Numbered from the stretch's first letter, positions 32,101 through 45,485 are shown. The stretch: DNA of 49,205 bases from Vitrella brassicaformis (GCA_001179505.1 CDMY01000546.1:4620-53824); one strand, 5' to 3'. Program-made: numbers and translations. Notes: generated by a model from the sequence alone, not told the origin.

Positions 32101-35100
32101 GCGGCGCTCAAGCCCTTCTTGGCCCGATCTCTCTTGAGTCTGTTGAGTTGCTCCTGCGCAGCCGGCAGCAGCTTCTCGATGACTTCAAGCCTCTTCTTCT
32201 TGATCTCCAACTCTTTCACACGATGCGATTGGTCGTCCTGCAGCACAACGACAGACAGACAGACAGACAGACACTCATTGGTGGATGGGCTGTGTGTGTG
32301 TTGTGTGGTGCACACCATTCGTCTGTTGTCGTCCGAGTGGTCGTCGCCCATGTCGCTGCCGCCGACCATCAACTGCCAGGTCCTCTCGCCACCACCGCCA
32401 CACTCCCTTGCCTGATCCTGGAAATCCTGAACACACACACACACACACACACGACACACGACACGTGAGCGATGCGCGTGATGCCCTGCCCCCCCTCTGT
32501 GCAAACATGTCTGTCTGTCTGTGTGTGTGTGTGTGTGTCTGTCTGTCTTTCTTTCTTTCTTTCTTTCTCAGTGGCTGGCTCACTGACTGACCATATGGAG
32601 TATTTTGTTGATGATGAGTTTGACGAGTGTGAGGAGGATCTTCTTGGTCTCGACCTTGGAGCGGCCGAAGGGCAGCTTCTTCTTGCGCCACTTCTCGCCC
32701 TTGCACTTGAGGGCGTCCTCCGCCCACTCCTCGAACTGCCGGCGGCCGCTCTCCTCGTCCTGGGCGCTGGGCTCCTTGGGGGCCGTCCCCGTCGCATTGA
32801 GAAACATGTCGACGTTGCCCTTCCCCATGTCGGCAATGACGCGACGCAAGTGCAAGTTGATGATGCGGCTCCAGTTCTGCTCGGCCCGTTGGCGCGCCTC
32901 CCGCACGCGCTGCTTCATGATCTCGGTGGCAGCCTCGATGGCCTCGGGCATGTTCCACTGTTGGTCGATGTAGTTGGTGGCGTGGTGGCAGATGGTCTTG
33001 ATGAGCTCGCTGTCCTCCTGCTCGACCATCATGCGATCCACGACCTGCCCAAGGTCCTCAAGGTACTGCCGCTCCTCCTCCTTGGCCGCCTGCTCCTTCC
33101 GGCTCGTCTTGGTCTTGCGGCTGCTCAGCACCTCGCTCTCCTCATCGGCCTCTTCACGCTCCTTGTCCTTGTCCTTGTCATCATCCTCGCCACGAACGAC
33201 CGCAGACGACGCCGCCCCCCTCCCGCCGCTGCCGTTCCTCCTGCCGTCCTGCGTGCGTTTCTCGTGGTAGTTGGCGACGAGGCGCTTGACGTGGTCGTGG
33301 AGCTGCACCTGCTGGTTGTGCGCCCGCTCCATGTGCAGGCGGTTGTTGAACGCCTCGGGGTGGAAGCGCCGCATGGAGGCCTCCAGCGTGATGCACTGCC
33401 GGATCCGACGCGCACCCTCAGCGTCGTCCTCGGAGTCGTTGACGGCCTCGCGCATGTCCGGGTGGAGATGGATGTGGCGATTGAGGCTGCGGAGGTGGTC
33501 ACGGTGAGGGGGCAGGCGGCCGTCCCGGTCACGCAGGTTCAGGAAGTCCTCAAGTCCATCGTCATCATCGCTCTCCGTGTCGTCCCCTCCGTCCCCGTTC
33601 TCATCATCATCAGAATAGTGGGGGGAATCGTCGGGGCGCCTCTCGGGCTGCCGCCGCCCGCTGGGGGGACGGGCCTCATTCTCTGTCTCGGGGACCGTCG
33701 ACGTCTCGTCCGGGGCGTCGGCGGCGTCGTGGTACTCGTTGTTGTCATTCTCGAAATCGTCGAAGGCGTCATCGAAGGGGTCATGGAACTCCTCGCCAAC
33801 GCCAACGCCAACGCCACCGCCACCACCCACACCCGACCGGCGCTGCCCTGCGCGGTCTGGCCGACTGCCCAACACCCCGCCGCCCATCGAGGGCAGGAAG
33901 TTGCCCACCGATGTGTAGGGTGCTGCACGGGGGTAGATGGTGGGGGGTGCGGGAGGGACAGGCCGTGTGGGGATGGGGTGAGGGAAGGCAGGCAGGCCCG
34001 GTGCTCTCGTCGACCCCAACAGAGGGTCCATCCCCGATTGGCTGTCGGGAGTGTCGTTGACCTCATCCTCAGGGTGCCAATCTGGACCATACAGATCCTC
34101 GGGGGGGCCGTCCAGACGCGACAGTGACTCGTTCGCTTCTGGAGGCCTGATCCTCGCCGAATGGATCATGGTGTCCACCAGCCGTGGAATATCCCTATCC
34201 GAATGGATCATGGTGTCCACGAACCGTGGAAGATCCCTCTGCGGGTTCCCGTGCATGAGCGCCGCTTGGAGGGTTCCCCTCGGCCGGTCTACCAGCTGGG
34301 CCGCAAAGCGAATGAGTTCTTCCGCGGTTTCAGGATCAATGGCCCGAGCAGCCTCCGAGGCCTCCCTCCTGTCCCTCCCCCGCCTCTCGTCAGACCGGTC
34401 GCGACGAGTGCCATCAGCACGACCCGTACGCTCGCCCACGAGACTCCCATTTTGAGCTGTGGGTGATGCCCTCTGAGCTCCTGTGGGTGATGCGCCCGTA
34501 TCCCCGCCAGCAGGTGAGCCAGGAGGGGGCTGGGCCGGACGCCCCAACAGGAGGGGGATGTGGGGGGCAGACTCCTCCTCCTCCTCCGCCGTTGAAGACT
34601 CAACTGGTGGCGGTGCGGCGGGCGTCTCCTGCGCAGACTTGCTGCCGCGGCCCTGAGGATGCTTGCCGTTGCTGTCCTGGCGGAGCTTGCCTCGCAGATT
34701 CATGTCGAATGAGGATGCCGCGATCGAGATGCGAGCGCCCTCGCCCCTGCGCGTCGACCCCGAGCCATTTCGCGCAGACGAGGGGGCTGCTCGATCTCCC
34801 GTTCCGTTGATCAGGCACGAGCCCGCCTCGTCGGCCTTCTTGCCTACTGCTGCCGCCCCGTCGCTGGGCCGTTTGGCGCGACTGGAGATGCCGACATCGT
34901 CGTCAGGCTCGCTATCGAGCTCCTCACGGCCCGACATGTCATGTCTGGACGGATGGGCTGGCCCATGGTGGGCGCCGCCACCATCCATCCCCACGACATA
35001 GACCTGCTCCGTCACGGGACCACCCCGGCTGACGGCAGGGACGTGGGCCGCCTTGTCATCCGAGGCCGGCCGCTTGGGTGCAAACGTATCGGCCGGTGCT

Positions 35101-36347
35101 GCGATGTTGTGCGAGGCCATGGCGGCCGTGATAGCCGGCGGCGACCTGTCGTCATCAGCGGCTCGATACGAGCGCTTGCCCGTCACTGCCCGGTCTGTCG
35201 GCCGCCCGGCCTCCCGCTTCAGGCCGGCCTCAGTGCTGATTGTGGATGCGGCAGGGAGGCCGCTGAGCATGCTGGAGGGGCTGGAGAGGCTGGCGCCTGA
35301 ACGGGACGTGCCCTCGCCGTCAATGGTCGACAGGTGAGGTGAGACGAGCGACTCCAGCTCCTCTGAGGGGTGGCGGTGGGCCCTCGGAGGCTCCAACTGC
35401 AACAATGACTCATCTTCAGCTACAGGACCGCGCGGCCGCCCGACAGCAGGCAGCTGCGTCTCGACTACGGCACTCGACTCGACAGGGGTCTGCTCCTCGT
35501 CCTCCTCCACTCCATCACCCTCACCCGCACCCTCTCCCGCCTCTCCTGTGGCGTCCTTCCGCTCGTTGGGCTGCTCCTCCTCGCTGGCACCGAGTGGATG
35601 CGGGGAGAGTGAGGCGCTTGCGTCTGGTGCGTGTGGTGGGGCGGGGGAGGGGGGAGTTGCCGCCTCGTTGACGGTGTCTTGTGGGGGGATGTCGTCACTG
35701 TCCGTCACGTCCATACTATCGGGTGCATCGTCAGCACGCGGCTCGCCCATTAACTCAGCTCCTCCGACCGCACCTGCACCACACCACACCACACCACATC
35801 ACAAGACACAGTCAATGTGTGACCGACGGTGTCTGCCGCACGTGTGTGTCGGTCACCCACCTTCTGAGAGGGCCATGGCGTCCGTCTGCCGCTCCTGTTC
35901 AGGATGCACCTCTTGGTCCAGCTGGTCGAGCAGAGGGAGGGCGGGCGGCGCCGGCTCACCAGTCTCAACCAATGGGGAGGAAGAGTCGGGACCAGGACCA
36001 GACCCATCACCGACACCAAACGACTCGTCCTGGTCATCGGACTCCTCCTCGTCATCCTCCTCATCTTCGTCCGCGTCGTCGCCGTCACTGCTGGTGTCCT
36101 CCTCGCCGTGTGCCCCGTCGTCGTCCGCCTCAGCCGCCACATCATCGATGCCCTCATCTTCATCCTCCTGCTGATCTTCCCTGCCATCTGTGTCTGTGTG
36201 CGCGTAGGGCTGTGGCGTCACTGTGGCATCTGGTGGCTGGGCGGGGATGTGCTCCTGCGTCTCCTCGTCGGACTCGTCGGACGAGTCGAGGTCCTCATCG
36301 CCCTCGCCGTCCTCCGCTATCGCATCCGCATGGTCGGCGAAATGCAT
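27252..36347 (-). CDS. Giant ubiquitin-specific protease (USP family)
   Basis: Seventeen exons: 36347-35861, 35773-32592, 32426-32316, 32237-32009, 31875-30050, 29966-29841, 29749-29663, 29564-29505, 29416-29212, 29112-28942, 28822-28720, 28490-28405, 28270-28189, 28082-27974, 27857-27682, 27655-27464, 27381-27252, giving about 2453 residues. The last 480 residues form a USP cysteine-protease domain. The Cys box is GLENIKNYCYLNALIQ (nucleophile about residue 2012), the mid motif SDPQEFLLDLLNNL, and the His box GHFSAFVRR (His about 2398). An acidic residue follows in WISCDDRMIS. The first 2000 residues are mainly acidic, serine-rich and coiled (a Lys/Glu/Arg region about 1336-1480). Two folded-looking blocks stand out: one around the histidine/arginine-rich end of exon 2, and one with WFIQHPRLLD. 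The domain is rarely preceded by so long an extension. The start is the first ATG in frame. Confidence 0.85.
34159..34242 (-). repeat. Two tandem 42-bp coding repeats in the USP gene
   Basis: Two units of 42 bp differ at a few positions. They encode two 14-residue copies around PRFVDTMIHSDRDI and PRLVDTMIHSA. This is a recent in-frame duplication in the disordered part of exon 2. Confidence 0.85.
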
Positions 36348-36625
36348 GCCGGCAGCAAACAATACCTCAACCAGACACACTACCTGCGCCAAGGAAGGAC
36401 AGAGGAACAGCCGTGCGCATGACGTGACGCTCGTATGTGATGGCCACGGAAAATAACAACTGGCTTTGCGTACCAATCAAACCGGCGCGGCATTCGGCTA
36501 CTTCAACGTCGGGGCTCGTCGGGAGCACAACACCCTAGTAAGTTCCCCGTAAAAGTCGGTTCTGTGGGGGGTTTTGCATGTGAGCTCGCGAAGAGGAAAT
36601 CGCGTCTTATCTTTGTCCCTTTTCC
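36348..36625. promoter_or_regulatory. Shared 5' region of USP and calcium channel genes
   Basis: These 278 bp lie between divergent start codons. The right end (about 36595-36625) is pyrimidine-rich just ahead of the channel ATG. No TATA element is evident. Confidence 0.45.
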
Positions 36626-39600
36626 ATGATGACTGATCATTCGGAGAGGAAAAGAGTGGGCTCGCTGAGCGGCGGCAAAAGCACGACGAAGGACGAGGAG
36701 CAGATGATGGCGACAGTGACAGTGCATGGGAAGGAGAAGACGCTTTGCCGACGCAACATCTTTCATTTGTCCATCGAGCACCCCGTCCGCTGGTGGTCGT
36801 TGTGGCTGGTCGAGCACCCGCTGTTTGACAAGATCATTCTCTGTCTTATCGTCCTCAACTCATGCGTCATCGCCGGCGAGTTCTACATCAAGGACGAGCA
36901 GCTGCGCAAAGACATTCTGCACGGCGCCGATATCCTGTTCACGCCCATCTTCCTCACCGAGTGCCTCCTCAAGATCATGGCCTGGGGCTTCGCTTTCGCC
37001 GAGCACACCTACTTCCGAGGGGGATGGAATTGGCTCGATTTCCTGGTGGTGGTTGGCGGTCTGTTTGCCCTCTCCGACGCTGAGCGAGTCGCGCTGGCCG
37101 CCGACATATTCAGGGATCTCCGGCCGCTCAGGATTCTCAGTGCGTCAAGAGGTCGGTCGGTCGGTCAGTCAGTCAATCAGCCGCACTGTCCTCTTGTGGG
37201 TCGATGAGACATGAATCGCGTGCGTGCTGCAGGGATGCGCATGCTGGTCAACACGATGCTCTTGTCGACGCAGAAGCTCGCGAATGTGCTTGGCATGGCC
37301 CTATTCATCTTCACGATATTCGGTGTTCTCGGCATGACACTCTGGTGGGTGAGCACACACGCTCGCTCTAACAACGCCTCTCACACCAATGTGATGTGAG
37401 AGGAATTCTCTCGTTCGCCCACGCATGCTGTGCAGGGGTGGCCGGATGCACTCCCGATGCCGCCTCACCAAGAAACCCGAGTTCGACCCGAGGTGAAATT
37501 TCTGATTGACCGAAGAGACACGCGTTCGTCATTCATTCCTTGTGTGATGTGTGTTTGCAGTGACGGATGGGTGTGGGAGATTGACGAGGATCAGGAAAGG
37601 CTGTGTGGCGGTGCGTACGAATGCGGGTAGGCCGACGGTGGAGGCAGGCAGACATGCTAACAGAAGAATCGGTGTTTCCATCTCTTATTTATTTGTCTGT
37701 GTCTCGATGATGCCATTCATTGTCTCTATGATCAGTCTGTCGCATGAAGGAGAGGCAACATACTGCGGGTCTGCTTTCGAGCCGCCCAAGGGCACCAAGG
37801 TGGACGAGGCCTGCAGGCGGGAGGCAAGGCGATCAGAAGACCTGAACTTCGGTACACAGCGCATTCCACTCACACAAACGAGACTGACGACAGTGCCCCT
37901 GAATGGCCTGTGGCTTGCTCATCCAGGCATCACCCACTTCGACCACCTGCCAGCGGCATGGTGTGTGCGTGAGGGCGGCAAGCCGGGCTGAATGATATTC
38001 TGTTGCGTCGACGTGTTGTTGCTTATTACCCTGCAGGATCGTCATCTTTCAGACGGTCACGATGGAGGGTTGGGTGGATATCATGTACATGCTTCAGGAC
38101 TCTTACAACGACTGGGCGCCGCCCCTCTACTTCTGCGTCCTCGTCCTTTTCGGATCTTTCTTCCTGGTATGTATGAGTATGAGAAGACGAAATGGATGGA
38201 TGTGAGTCTTGAGAGTGCAAGATAGATGCGCTTGTGCGCTGTTTTCGGTCATTGCTCAGCTGAATATCAGTCTTGCAGTGGTGTTCGACAGCTTTTCCAA
38301 GCGGCACGATGACCAGCTGCACCAGACGCTCATCGGCTCGCCGTCTGTCTCGCCCGCCGGCAGCCCTGTCATTGGCCAAGATGCCCCCTCCCCACGCAGC
38401 CCAGCGACAGCCAAGGAGGCCAAGTCGGTCGCAAACGACACTCCACCCAAGCAGCAGCAGCGACAGCGTGGGAAAAGGGAAGACGAGCATCGAGAGACCG
38501 AGGTGTACGCAACACCGGATCTTCTGCCCGAGGCACAGCAGCCGGATGCCAGCCCTCTCCCGAAGGAGCTGAGGTCCGATCCACTGCACCACTCCAGCCA
38601 TCCATACCGGGGCGGCAACGGGACGTCCAGCAGCAACAGCAGCGGGCTATCGCTGACCGCGGTCGTGCCTGTCGACCTCTTTGGTGACCAGGACGAGCCT
38701 GACGCGATTAGAGCGGCATCAGCAGGCCGCTCGCGGCAGCCAGCGTGGCGCAAAGACACGATTTCCTCTCCACTCCGGCACAGGGACACACAGGGAGACC
38801 AGGACTCTATCGCTGACAACGATTCACGCGACTTCTTCGAATCTTGTCTCGAGGAGCTCTCCCCACCAGCATCAAGATCAGCGTCTCACCGACCATCGGC
38901 CATCGAGCACCTGCTCCCATCGCCACAGAGTGTGCCAACACAGCACACAACCCCTCCCTGCCGCCATCAGCTACCCGGCAGGAGCGGCAAAGCGGCCCCT
39001 CTGCCCCCGCCCGCTGAGGACGACTCCCCCACACCAGTGCGAGAGGTCGTGCTCCCGGATCGCAAGCTGGCGTTTCCCGCCTTCTCCGACAGCTTGCAGA
39101 CGCCCATCGCCCTGCACGCTTCGGCCCCGCCCCCAGACGAGGAGGCGTCACAGGAAACAATGAGTGCGCAGCCGGCAACCGCGGGCCAGCTGGGGTACTC
39201 GCGCTTCATCACTTTTGCTACACAGGTAGACCAGGCCCACTGTAATACCGCCCCACACAGATGAGGCATGTGTTTGCGATGGCTGCAGGCCTTTTCGACT
39301 GACAAGCCTGAGGGCGTGGTGTGCCAGCTGGCAAACCGGCTGGTGTCGAGCTCGTGGTGGCAGGTGTTCGTTGTCTGTCTTATCGTGCTCAACACGCTGG
39401 TCCTCATGATGGACCGGCACCCCATGTCGGAGGCCGAGGGGAAAGTCCTCTCCATCGCGCACGTGGCCTTTACTGTCGTCTTCGGTGTCGAGATGGTCCT
39501 TATGCACCTGGCACTCGGCTTCCGGAACTACTGGACAGACGGCATGAACTGTTTCGATGGCGTTGTGGTCATCGTGTCTTTCGTCGAGCTCGGGCTGGCT

Positions 39601-42600
39601 GGGGCGGGCGGCGGCGCCATCACGGCACTGCGGGCATTCAGACTTTTCAGGTGAGCTGGTGCCCGTCGTGTGAGGGAGAGCGGGTGCTCTAATGAAGTTG
39701 ATGCGTGTGTGTCAAGGATATTTCGTTTGGCAAAGAGCTGGGTGTCCTTTCGGTGTCTGCTGCGGTCGATGCTGGCGATCCTGCTGGAGATGGGCAACTT
39801 CCTGGCGATCGTCATCATCTTTATACTCGTGTCCGCTCTCATCGGCGTGCATGTGAGACACACGAACAAGGAACAGCAGGCAAAGCTGTCCATGTACGTC
39901 CTGTCCGTCTGTCTCCGTCTATGTCATATGCATTCAGTTCTTTCGCGGAAGTAGGCCACGTCTGCAAACGACAGCATGTTGAGCGAAATGGCGTGACTGT
40001 TGTGTCACAGAGTTTTGTTTCCGCGAGAATGGAACGCCTGTCGATGTAGGGGCTGACCCAGACGCCTGTGAGGGCGATGAGGTGGAGATACCAAGAGTCA
40101 ACTTCGACAATCTTCATCAGGCGCTGACAGTCATCTTCATCATCTTCACGGGAGAGGACTGGAACAGCGTAGGCACATAGAGAAAGAAGGACCGGCAAAG
40201 TGTCGGTGTGGTGGATTGATGTCTGGACTGTGTGCGTTGGGTTGGGTGCAGTTCATGTATGATGGGATGCGAGCGACGGGATGGTGGGCGGCCTTCTACT
40301 TCATCATCGTCGTGGTGATTGGCAACTTCCTCGTCCTAAACATCTTCCTGGCCATCCTCATGTCCAACTTCGAACAACAGTCCACAAAAATTAGAGTACA
40401 CATACGCCATGGCAGAGATTGATGGATGCTTCATGGACGGGTATGCCTCTCTCTCTCTGTTGATGTGGCCTGCAGGAGCGTGCTGAGAGCCAACGCAGGG
40501 AGAGGAAGGCTGCGGCAACCAAGAACATATCGCAGCTCATCGCCAACCTCAAACTCGCACCGCAGCAAAACGCCTTCGTGGGGACGTCCCCAGGACGATC
40601 AGAGGAGGGCGGGAAGATCGCGGCTGGAGGGGACAACACACCTGACGACACTCCAGTCGGAAACACAGCAGCGGTACGCCGAACAAGGGCTACTGCCTCC
40701 CCGGCATGTGTGGTTGTGCGTATGCCGTGCGTATGCAGGAGTATCCCCGTTCGACGTCGTCCGACATGGTCGTTGCCTTCCGTGACCACACACAGCTCAG
40801 TCCTGTCGCAGTGCACACCTTCCCGCCCAATGTGGTCGAGCCCCCACACAACGCCGACGCTGGTGCGGGGGTAGAAATGGAAAAGAGGCTTGACGGCACC
40901 AACCATCTCAGAGAGGAGCATGATTCGCATGTCGCTGTGGGGGAGTTGGAGAAGCCGACCAGCGACGGCGTCAAGCTACCGCCTCTGTCCGATGATGACG
41001 ACGATGTGCCCCCTGCCAGTATCCCCGGCAAGAGTTTCCTGCGTCAGCAGACAGAGAGTCTCAGTTTCTGGGCCAAGAAGAGGGTGCGGCAGCTGGAGGG
41101 GGCGTCGCTGGCGGAGAGGGCCGGGGGATGCTTCTGGTTTGCGCTCGTGTGGGTCATCAACGCCGTCAAGAGGGTTCATGAAATCCCGCGGAGCTGGCTG
41201 GTCTTCCACAACGATTCAGCCGTCAGACAGATGGCCAAGCGAGTGGTAAGCCAATCAGTGAAGCACACTGCTTCTGTCTCTGGCGCATGCCTATGTGTCC
41301 CGGACAGGTGTCTGACAAGAGATTCGACTCGGCAATACTGGTGTGCATTGTCTTGTCGTCGGTTGCCATGGCTTGGGACAATCCACTTGATGACCCCGAC
41401 GATCCCGAGCAGTGGTTTCTGTTCTACTTCAACATCGTCATGACGTTCATCTTCACGGTCGAATTTATGCTCAAAACTGTCGCCAATGGTCAGTTGAGTC
41501 GACCCACCCCACCGACACACACGCAGAGAATGGGGGCCACATGTGTGGACGGTCTGGCTCGGTCTGGGCAGGTTTTTGTTTTGCAAAGAATGCCTATCTC
41601 CGCGATGCGTGGAATTGGCTCGATTTCTTCATAGTTGCCGGTCAGTAGGAGACAGGCAGGCAGGCAGGCCGAGAGGGATAGAGAGACACATGCACACCGA
41701 GAAGAGGCAGACAGATGTTCATCTTGAATCATCTTCTTTGGTGTCTGTCGGTGGCTCTCTGTGTTGCAATGCATGCAGTCTCTCTCGCCGGTGAGCCATG
41801 AGCCAGTCAATCAAGCTAAGCCCTGCCTGTGTTGCCATCCATTGATTGTCTCGTTCATGTAACCAACCGTCAGATCTGGCCAATCAGGAGTCCAAGCTGA
41901 CGGGGAAGGATTCCCAAGGGGACAACTCGCTCAGCAGCCTGAAGTCTCTCCGTGCCTTCCGCGCACTGCGGCCGCTGCGCCTGATCTCACGGAACGAGAG
42001 TCTGCGGCTTGTGGTCAACACCTTGCTGCAGTCGGTGCCGTCGCTGCTCAACGTGCTGCTGGTGTCGGTCATCCTTTACCTCATCTTCGCCATCCTCGGC
42101 GTCAACTACTTCAAGGGTGCATTCGGCTATTGCGACGTCAGTGAGTGATTTCTGTGTGATATGGGCTGCCGCGACGCTCTCCTGTCTCTGTGTCTTGGTT
42201 GACTGACAGGGCATTGAGGATCTGCCTGAGGGCGTTGAGATCACGACAAAGGAGGAGTGCGAGAACAATGACGACACCAGGTGAACTAACTATGTGTGGC
42301 TCACACCGTCGGTAGCCGCCCGCCTGTGTCTGCATCGCACGAACCTGTCTCCTCGTGTGTCAGCTGGGAGTACCATGACGCGCATTTTGACGATGTGTTT
42401 GAGGCCATGTTCACGCTGTTCGAAATGTCCACCACCGAGGGATGGATCGACGTCCTCTACGCAGGTACCAAAGGTCTACGTGTGTGTGTGTGTGTGTGTG
42501 TGGAACGAATCGATGCACACCTTCCTTCTCGCATCGATTGCATGTAGGCATTGACGCTGTGGGCATCGACAAGGTGCCACGGCGGCACTGGAACCCCGCG

Positions 42601-45485
42601 GCGGGTCTGTACTTTGTGCTCTTCATGGTGGTCGGCTCCTTCTTCGTCCTCAACATGTGTGTGGGCGTCATCGTCGACACGTTCAACCGCCTCAAGCGTG
42701 AGGCGGGCTCGGTGCTGCTGACCCCGTCGCAGCTGCAGTGGGTGCGGCAGCAGCGGCAGCTCTTCCAAGCCAAGAGGCAGCTCATCACCTCAGCGGAAGT
42801 GCACTGGTCTCGCGCCTGGATGTATAGCTTGGTGACGTCTCGGCTGTTTGAGATGACCATCATGGCCTGCATTGTGCTCAACACCGTCACTCTGGCGCTG
42901 CGGATATACCCCCCGCCATATGGCCTGTCGGACGACTACCCACTGCAGCTGAACCGCATCAACAACGCGTTCGTCGGTAAGCTCAGGGAAGAAACACACA
43001 CACAGCCCGCCTATGCTCCATCGTGCTCCCTCGTGTGCAGTTGTCTTCAATGTCGAGTTTCTCCTGAAGTATGTCAGTCCACCAGCGACCCTGCGGATGA
43101 GTCTTGGCATCATATATGATGTGTGTTCTGTGTCTGTCTGTAGGTTTTATGCGTTGCGTCTGGCGTATTTTTCGTCGGGTTGGAACATCTTCGACTTCAT
43201 CTGTGTGCTCATCCCCGACATACAGCTCCTCTTGGAGGCCGTCACTCCTCACTCGGGAGACTCGTCCGTCTTCACTGTGGTAAGTAACTTTCTGTATGTA
43301 TTTCCGCAGACACACGAGCGAGACATACTATCACACATGTCAAGTTGATGTGTGTGTTTGTGTTTGTCTTGAAACACAGGTGCGTGTGTTCCGCATTGCT
43401 CGTCTGTTCCGGCTGATCCGCTTCGCAAAGGGCCTTGATCGGCTGTTCCAGGCCTTCATCCTCTCCATACCCAAACTTGTAAGTGACTAGACGAGACGAC
43501 TCCACACACAGAGAGACATGCCACGACCGAGTGAGTGTATTTATATGTGTCCGTGTGGTGCGTGCGTGCAGATCAATGTGGGTCTGTTGTTGTTCCTGCT
43601 GCTGTACATCTTTTCGATGCTGGGCATATCGCTGTTTGCCAAGGTGGGGTACAACGGGGACCTCAACGACCACGCCAACTTCAGGTCCACCGGATTCGCA
43701 CTCCTCACCCTGTTCCGGTACACATACACACGCAGCTGGCTGGTCCCTCTCCCTCCCTTCCTCAATCCCTCCCTCCCTCCCTCCCTCCCTCATGGAATGC
43801 TCTCGCCGCCTGTGTGTGTGTGGTCAGCTGCATGACGGGCGAGGATTGGCATGCTGTAATGTATTCGACGGCCAACAGGAAGGACATCGAGAACCCCCTG
43901 TACCCGTGCAAAGCCGAGTGCCTCGACCCCTCCAACCCCCAGTCGTGTCTGTTCCCGGCCACGACCACGTGCAACTGCAACTGCATGGAAGAGACCATCC
44001 CCTGCTGGGACGCGGCTGAGAGGGGCGACATGCGGTACAGGCAGCTGGCGGACGAGTGGGACGGCAACCCCATCCAGTGCGGCAACCAGTCAGCAGCCAC
44101 CATGTTCTTCAGCACCTACACCGTCCTCATCACATTCGTCATCTTGAATCTCTTCATCGCCGTCATTCTGGTCAGTCAGTCCGGCTGGGCTGCCTTTCTC
44201 TGGCCTGACTTGCCGACGTGACGGGCAGACGTACGTATGTGTGTGGTGTCATGTCATGTGTGGCTCATCAGGATTCGTTTGAGGACAGCTCTTCCCACAC
44301 GAGCTCAGAGTCGGACAACCAGCTCCTCGTCATACAGAGATTCATACGTACGCAGGGCTGATCGATCCATCCGTATCTAGGACGGATGTGCGTATGTGTG
44401 TGTGCAGTATTGTGGCAGAAGTACGATCGTGACAACATCCAGCTCCTGCCGATCCCCAAGGTGATGGTCATCCTTCACAAACTCGGACCTCCCGTCGCAC
44501 CTGACCCAAAAAGCGACTACTCGGTACGCAAGCAAATCCACGACACCAAATTCATAAACACCCCTTTCTGTGCAGCGTCTGAAGCTGGCTGCCGGTGCCC
44601 CCAATCCCCCCCCAGCGGCCATTCCCGACCGCCCCAGCAGCCCCAAGGACGCCCACCCACCCGAACTATCGACGAGCCTGCCCCCCCAAGGCGGCTGGCT
44701 CGCCGAGCAGGAGGCGTCCCCGCCAACCAGCAAGCAGAAAGACCGGGGCGGGGGCGTCACGGGATTCTTCTCGAGCATATTGCCGCAGCCCAGAAAGGTC
44801 CGGCCCGCACCACCAGCGCCAGGGCGCTCCCAGAGCCTTGAGCCGACGGGTGCGCCGGGTGAGGCTGGCGAAGACTACATCAATCTCAGCACGAAATACA
44901 CCAAACAGGTACGTGCAGTCGAGACAGTGGGCAGAAGAGATGTCCCTTGTGAGTGGTTGTGGGTTGTGTGTGTCAGTTGCGGCTGGCTGTGTCGGCTGAC
45001 GGTTTTGTGACGTTTCACGACGCTGCTCTGGCGGTGCTGAGACGGCTCATCGGTCAGGGAGACACAGAGGTCATACGGTAAGTCAGTGTGCCCGCTGCCG
45101 CATGCATGCGTGTCTTGCCATCGTGGGTGTGATGGCCTTGCCCATGTGTGTGTCTATCTGTCTGTCCAGTGAGTTGCAAGAGTTTGAGAAGATGAGACCG
45201 CAACGGGCCCTGCACAGAGGCGTGTACATCTCACGCAAAATGGTCAGCCAGCCATACAATGCACCCATGCACGCCACGCCCAACACACAGTCGATGGCAT
45301 GTGCATATTGATTGCAGGAGAGGACAAGTGAGATGCTGCGTCTAGAGGAGCTGACGGCCGTCCGCACCATCCAGGTCTGCTGGCGGGGGTGGAAAGACAA
45401 GGCCATCGCCAAGAGGGGCTCGATCGACAGGGCCTCTGTGGCCTCAGAAGAGCCCGTGCGCACACCAGTGGTGCATTCATTGTGA
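36626..45485 (+). CDS. Four-domain voltage-gated calcium channel alpha-1 subunit
   Basis: Thirty-one exons: 36626-37139, 37233-37344, 37436-37492, 37561-37614, 37736-37851, 37927-37960, 38037-38166, 38260-39225, 39289-39650, 39717-39852, 40013-40168, 40252-40395, 40476-40673, 40739-41245, 41308-41488, 41572-41640, 41874-42136, 42210-42280, 42364-42464, 42548-42976, 43041-43068, 43144-43279, 43380-43478, 43572-43717, 43828-44170, 44272-44347, 44408-44523, 44576-44908, 44977-45077, 45170-45242, 45318-45485; about 2072 residues. Four six-helix repeats are seen. The S4 sensors are [41 protein letters not shown] and [16 protein letters not shown]. The pore signatures TMEGW, TGEDW, TTEGW and TGEDW give an EEEE filter, predicting Ca2+ selectivity at a membrane. 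A C-terminal [14 protein letters not shown] resembles an IQ calmodulin site. The domain I-II linker is long, disordered and mostly one exon. The joins after exons 4 and 10 are the least certain. Confidence 0.92.

Noticed and set aside
32472-34127. 551-codon plus-strand open frame, hydrophobic-looking
   Set aside because: Antisense shadow of USP exon 2. Its Leu/Val/His-rich runs come from reading acidic and basic minus-strand codons backwards; no domain or start context supports it.
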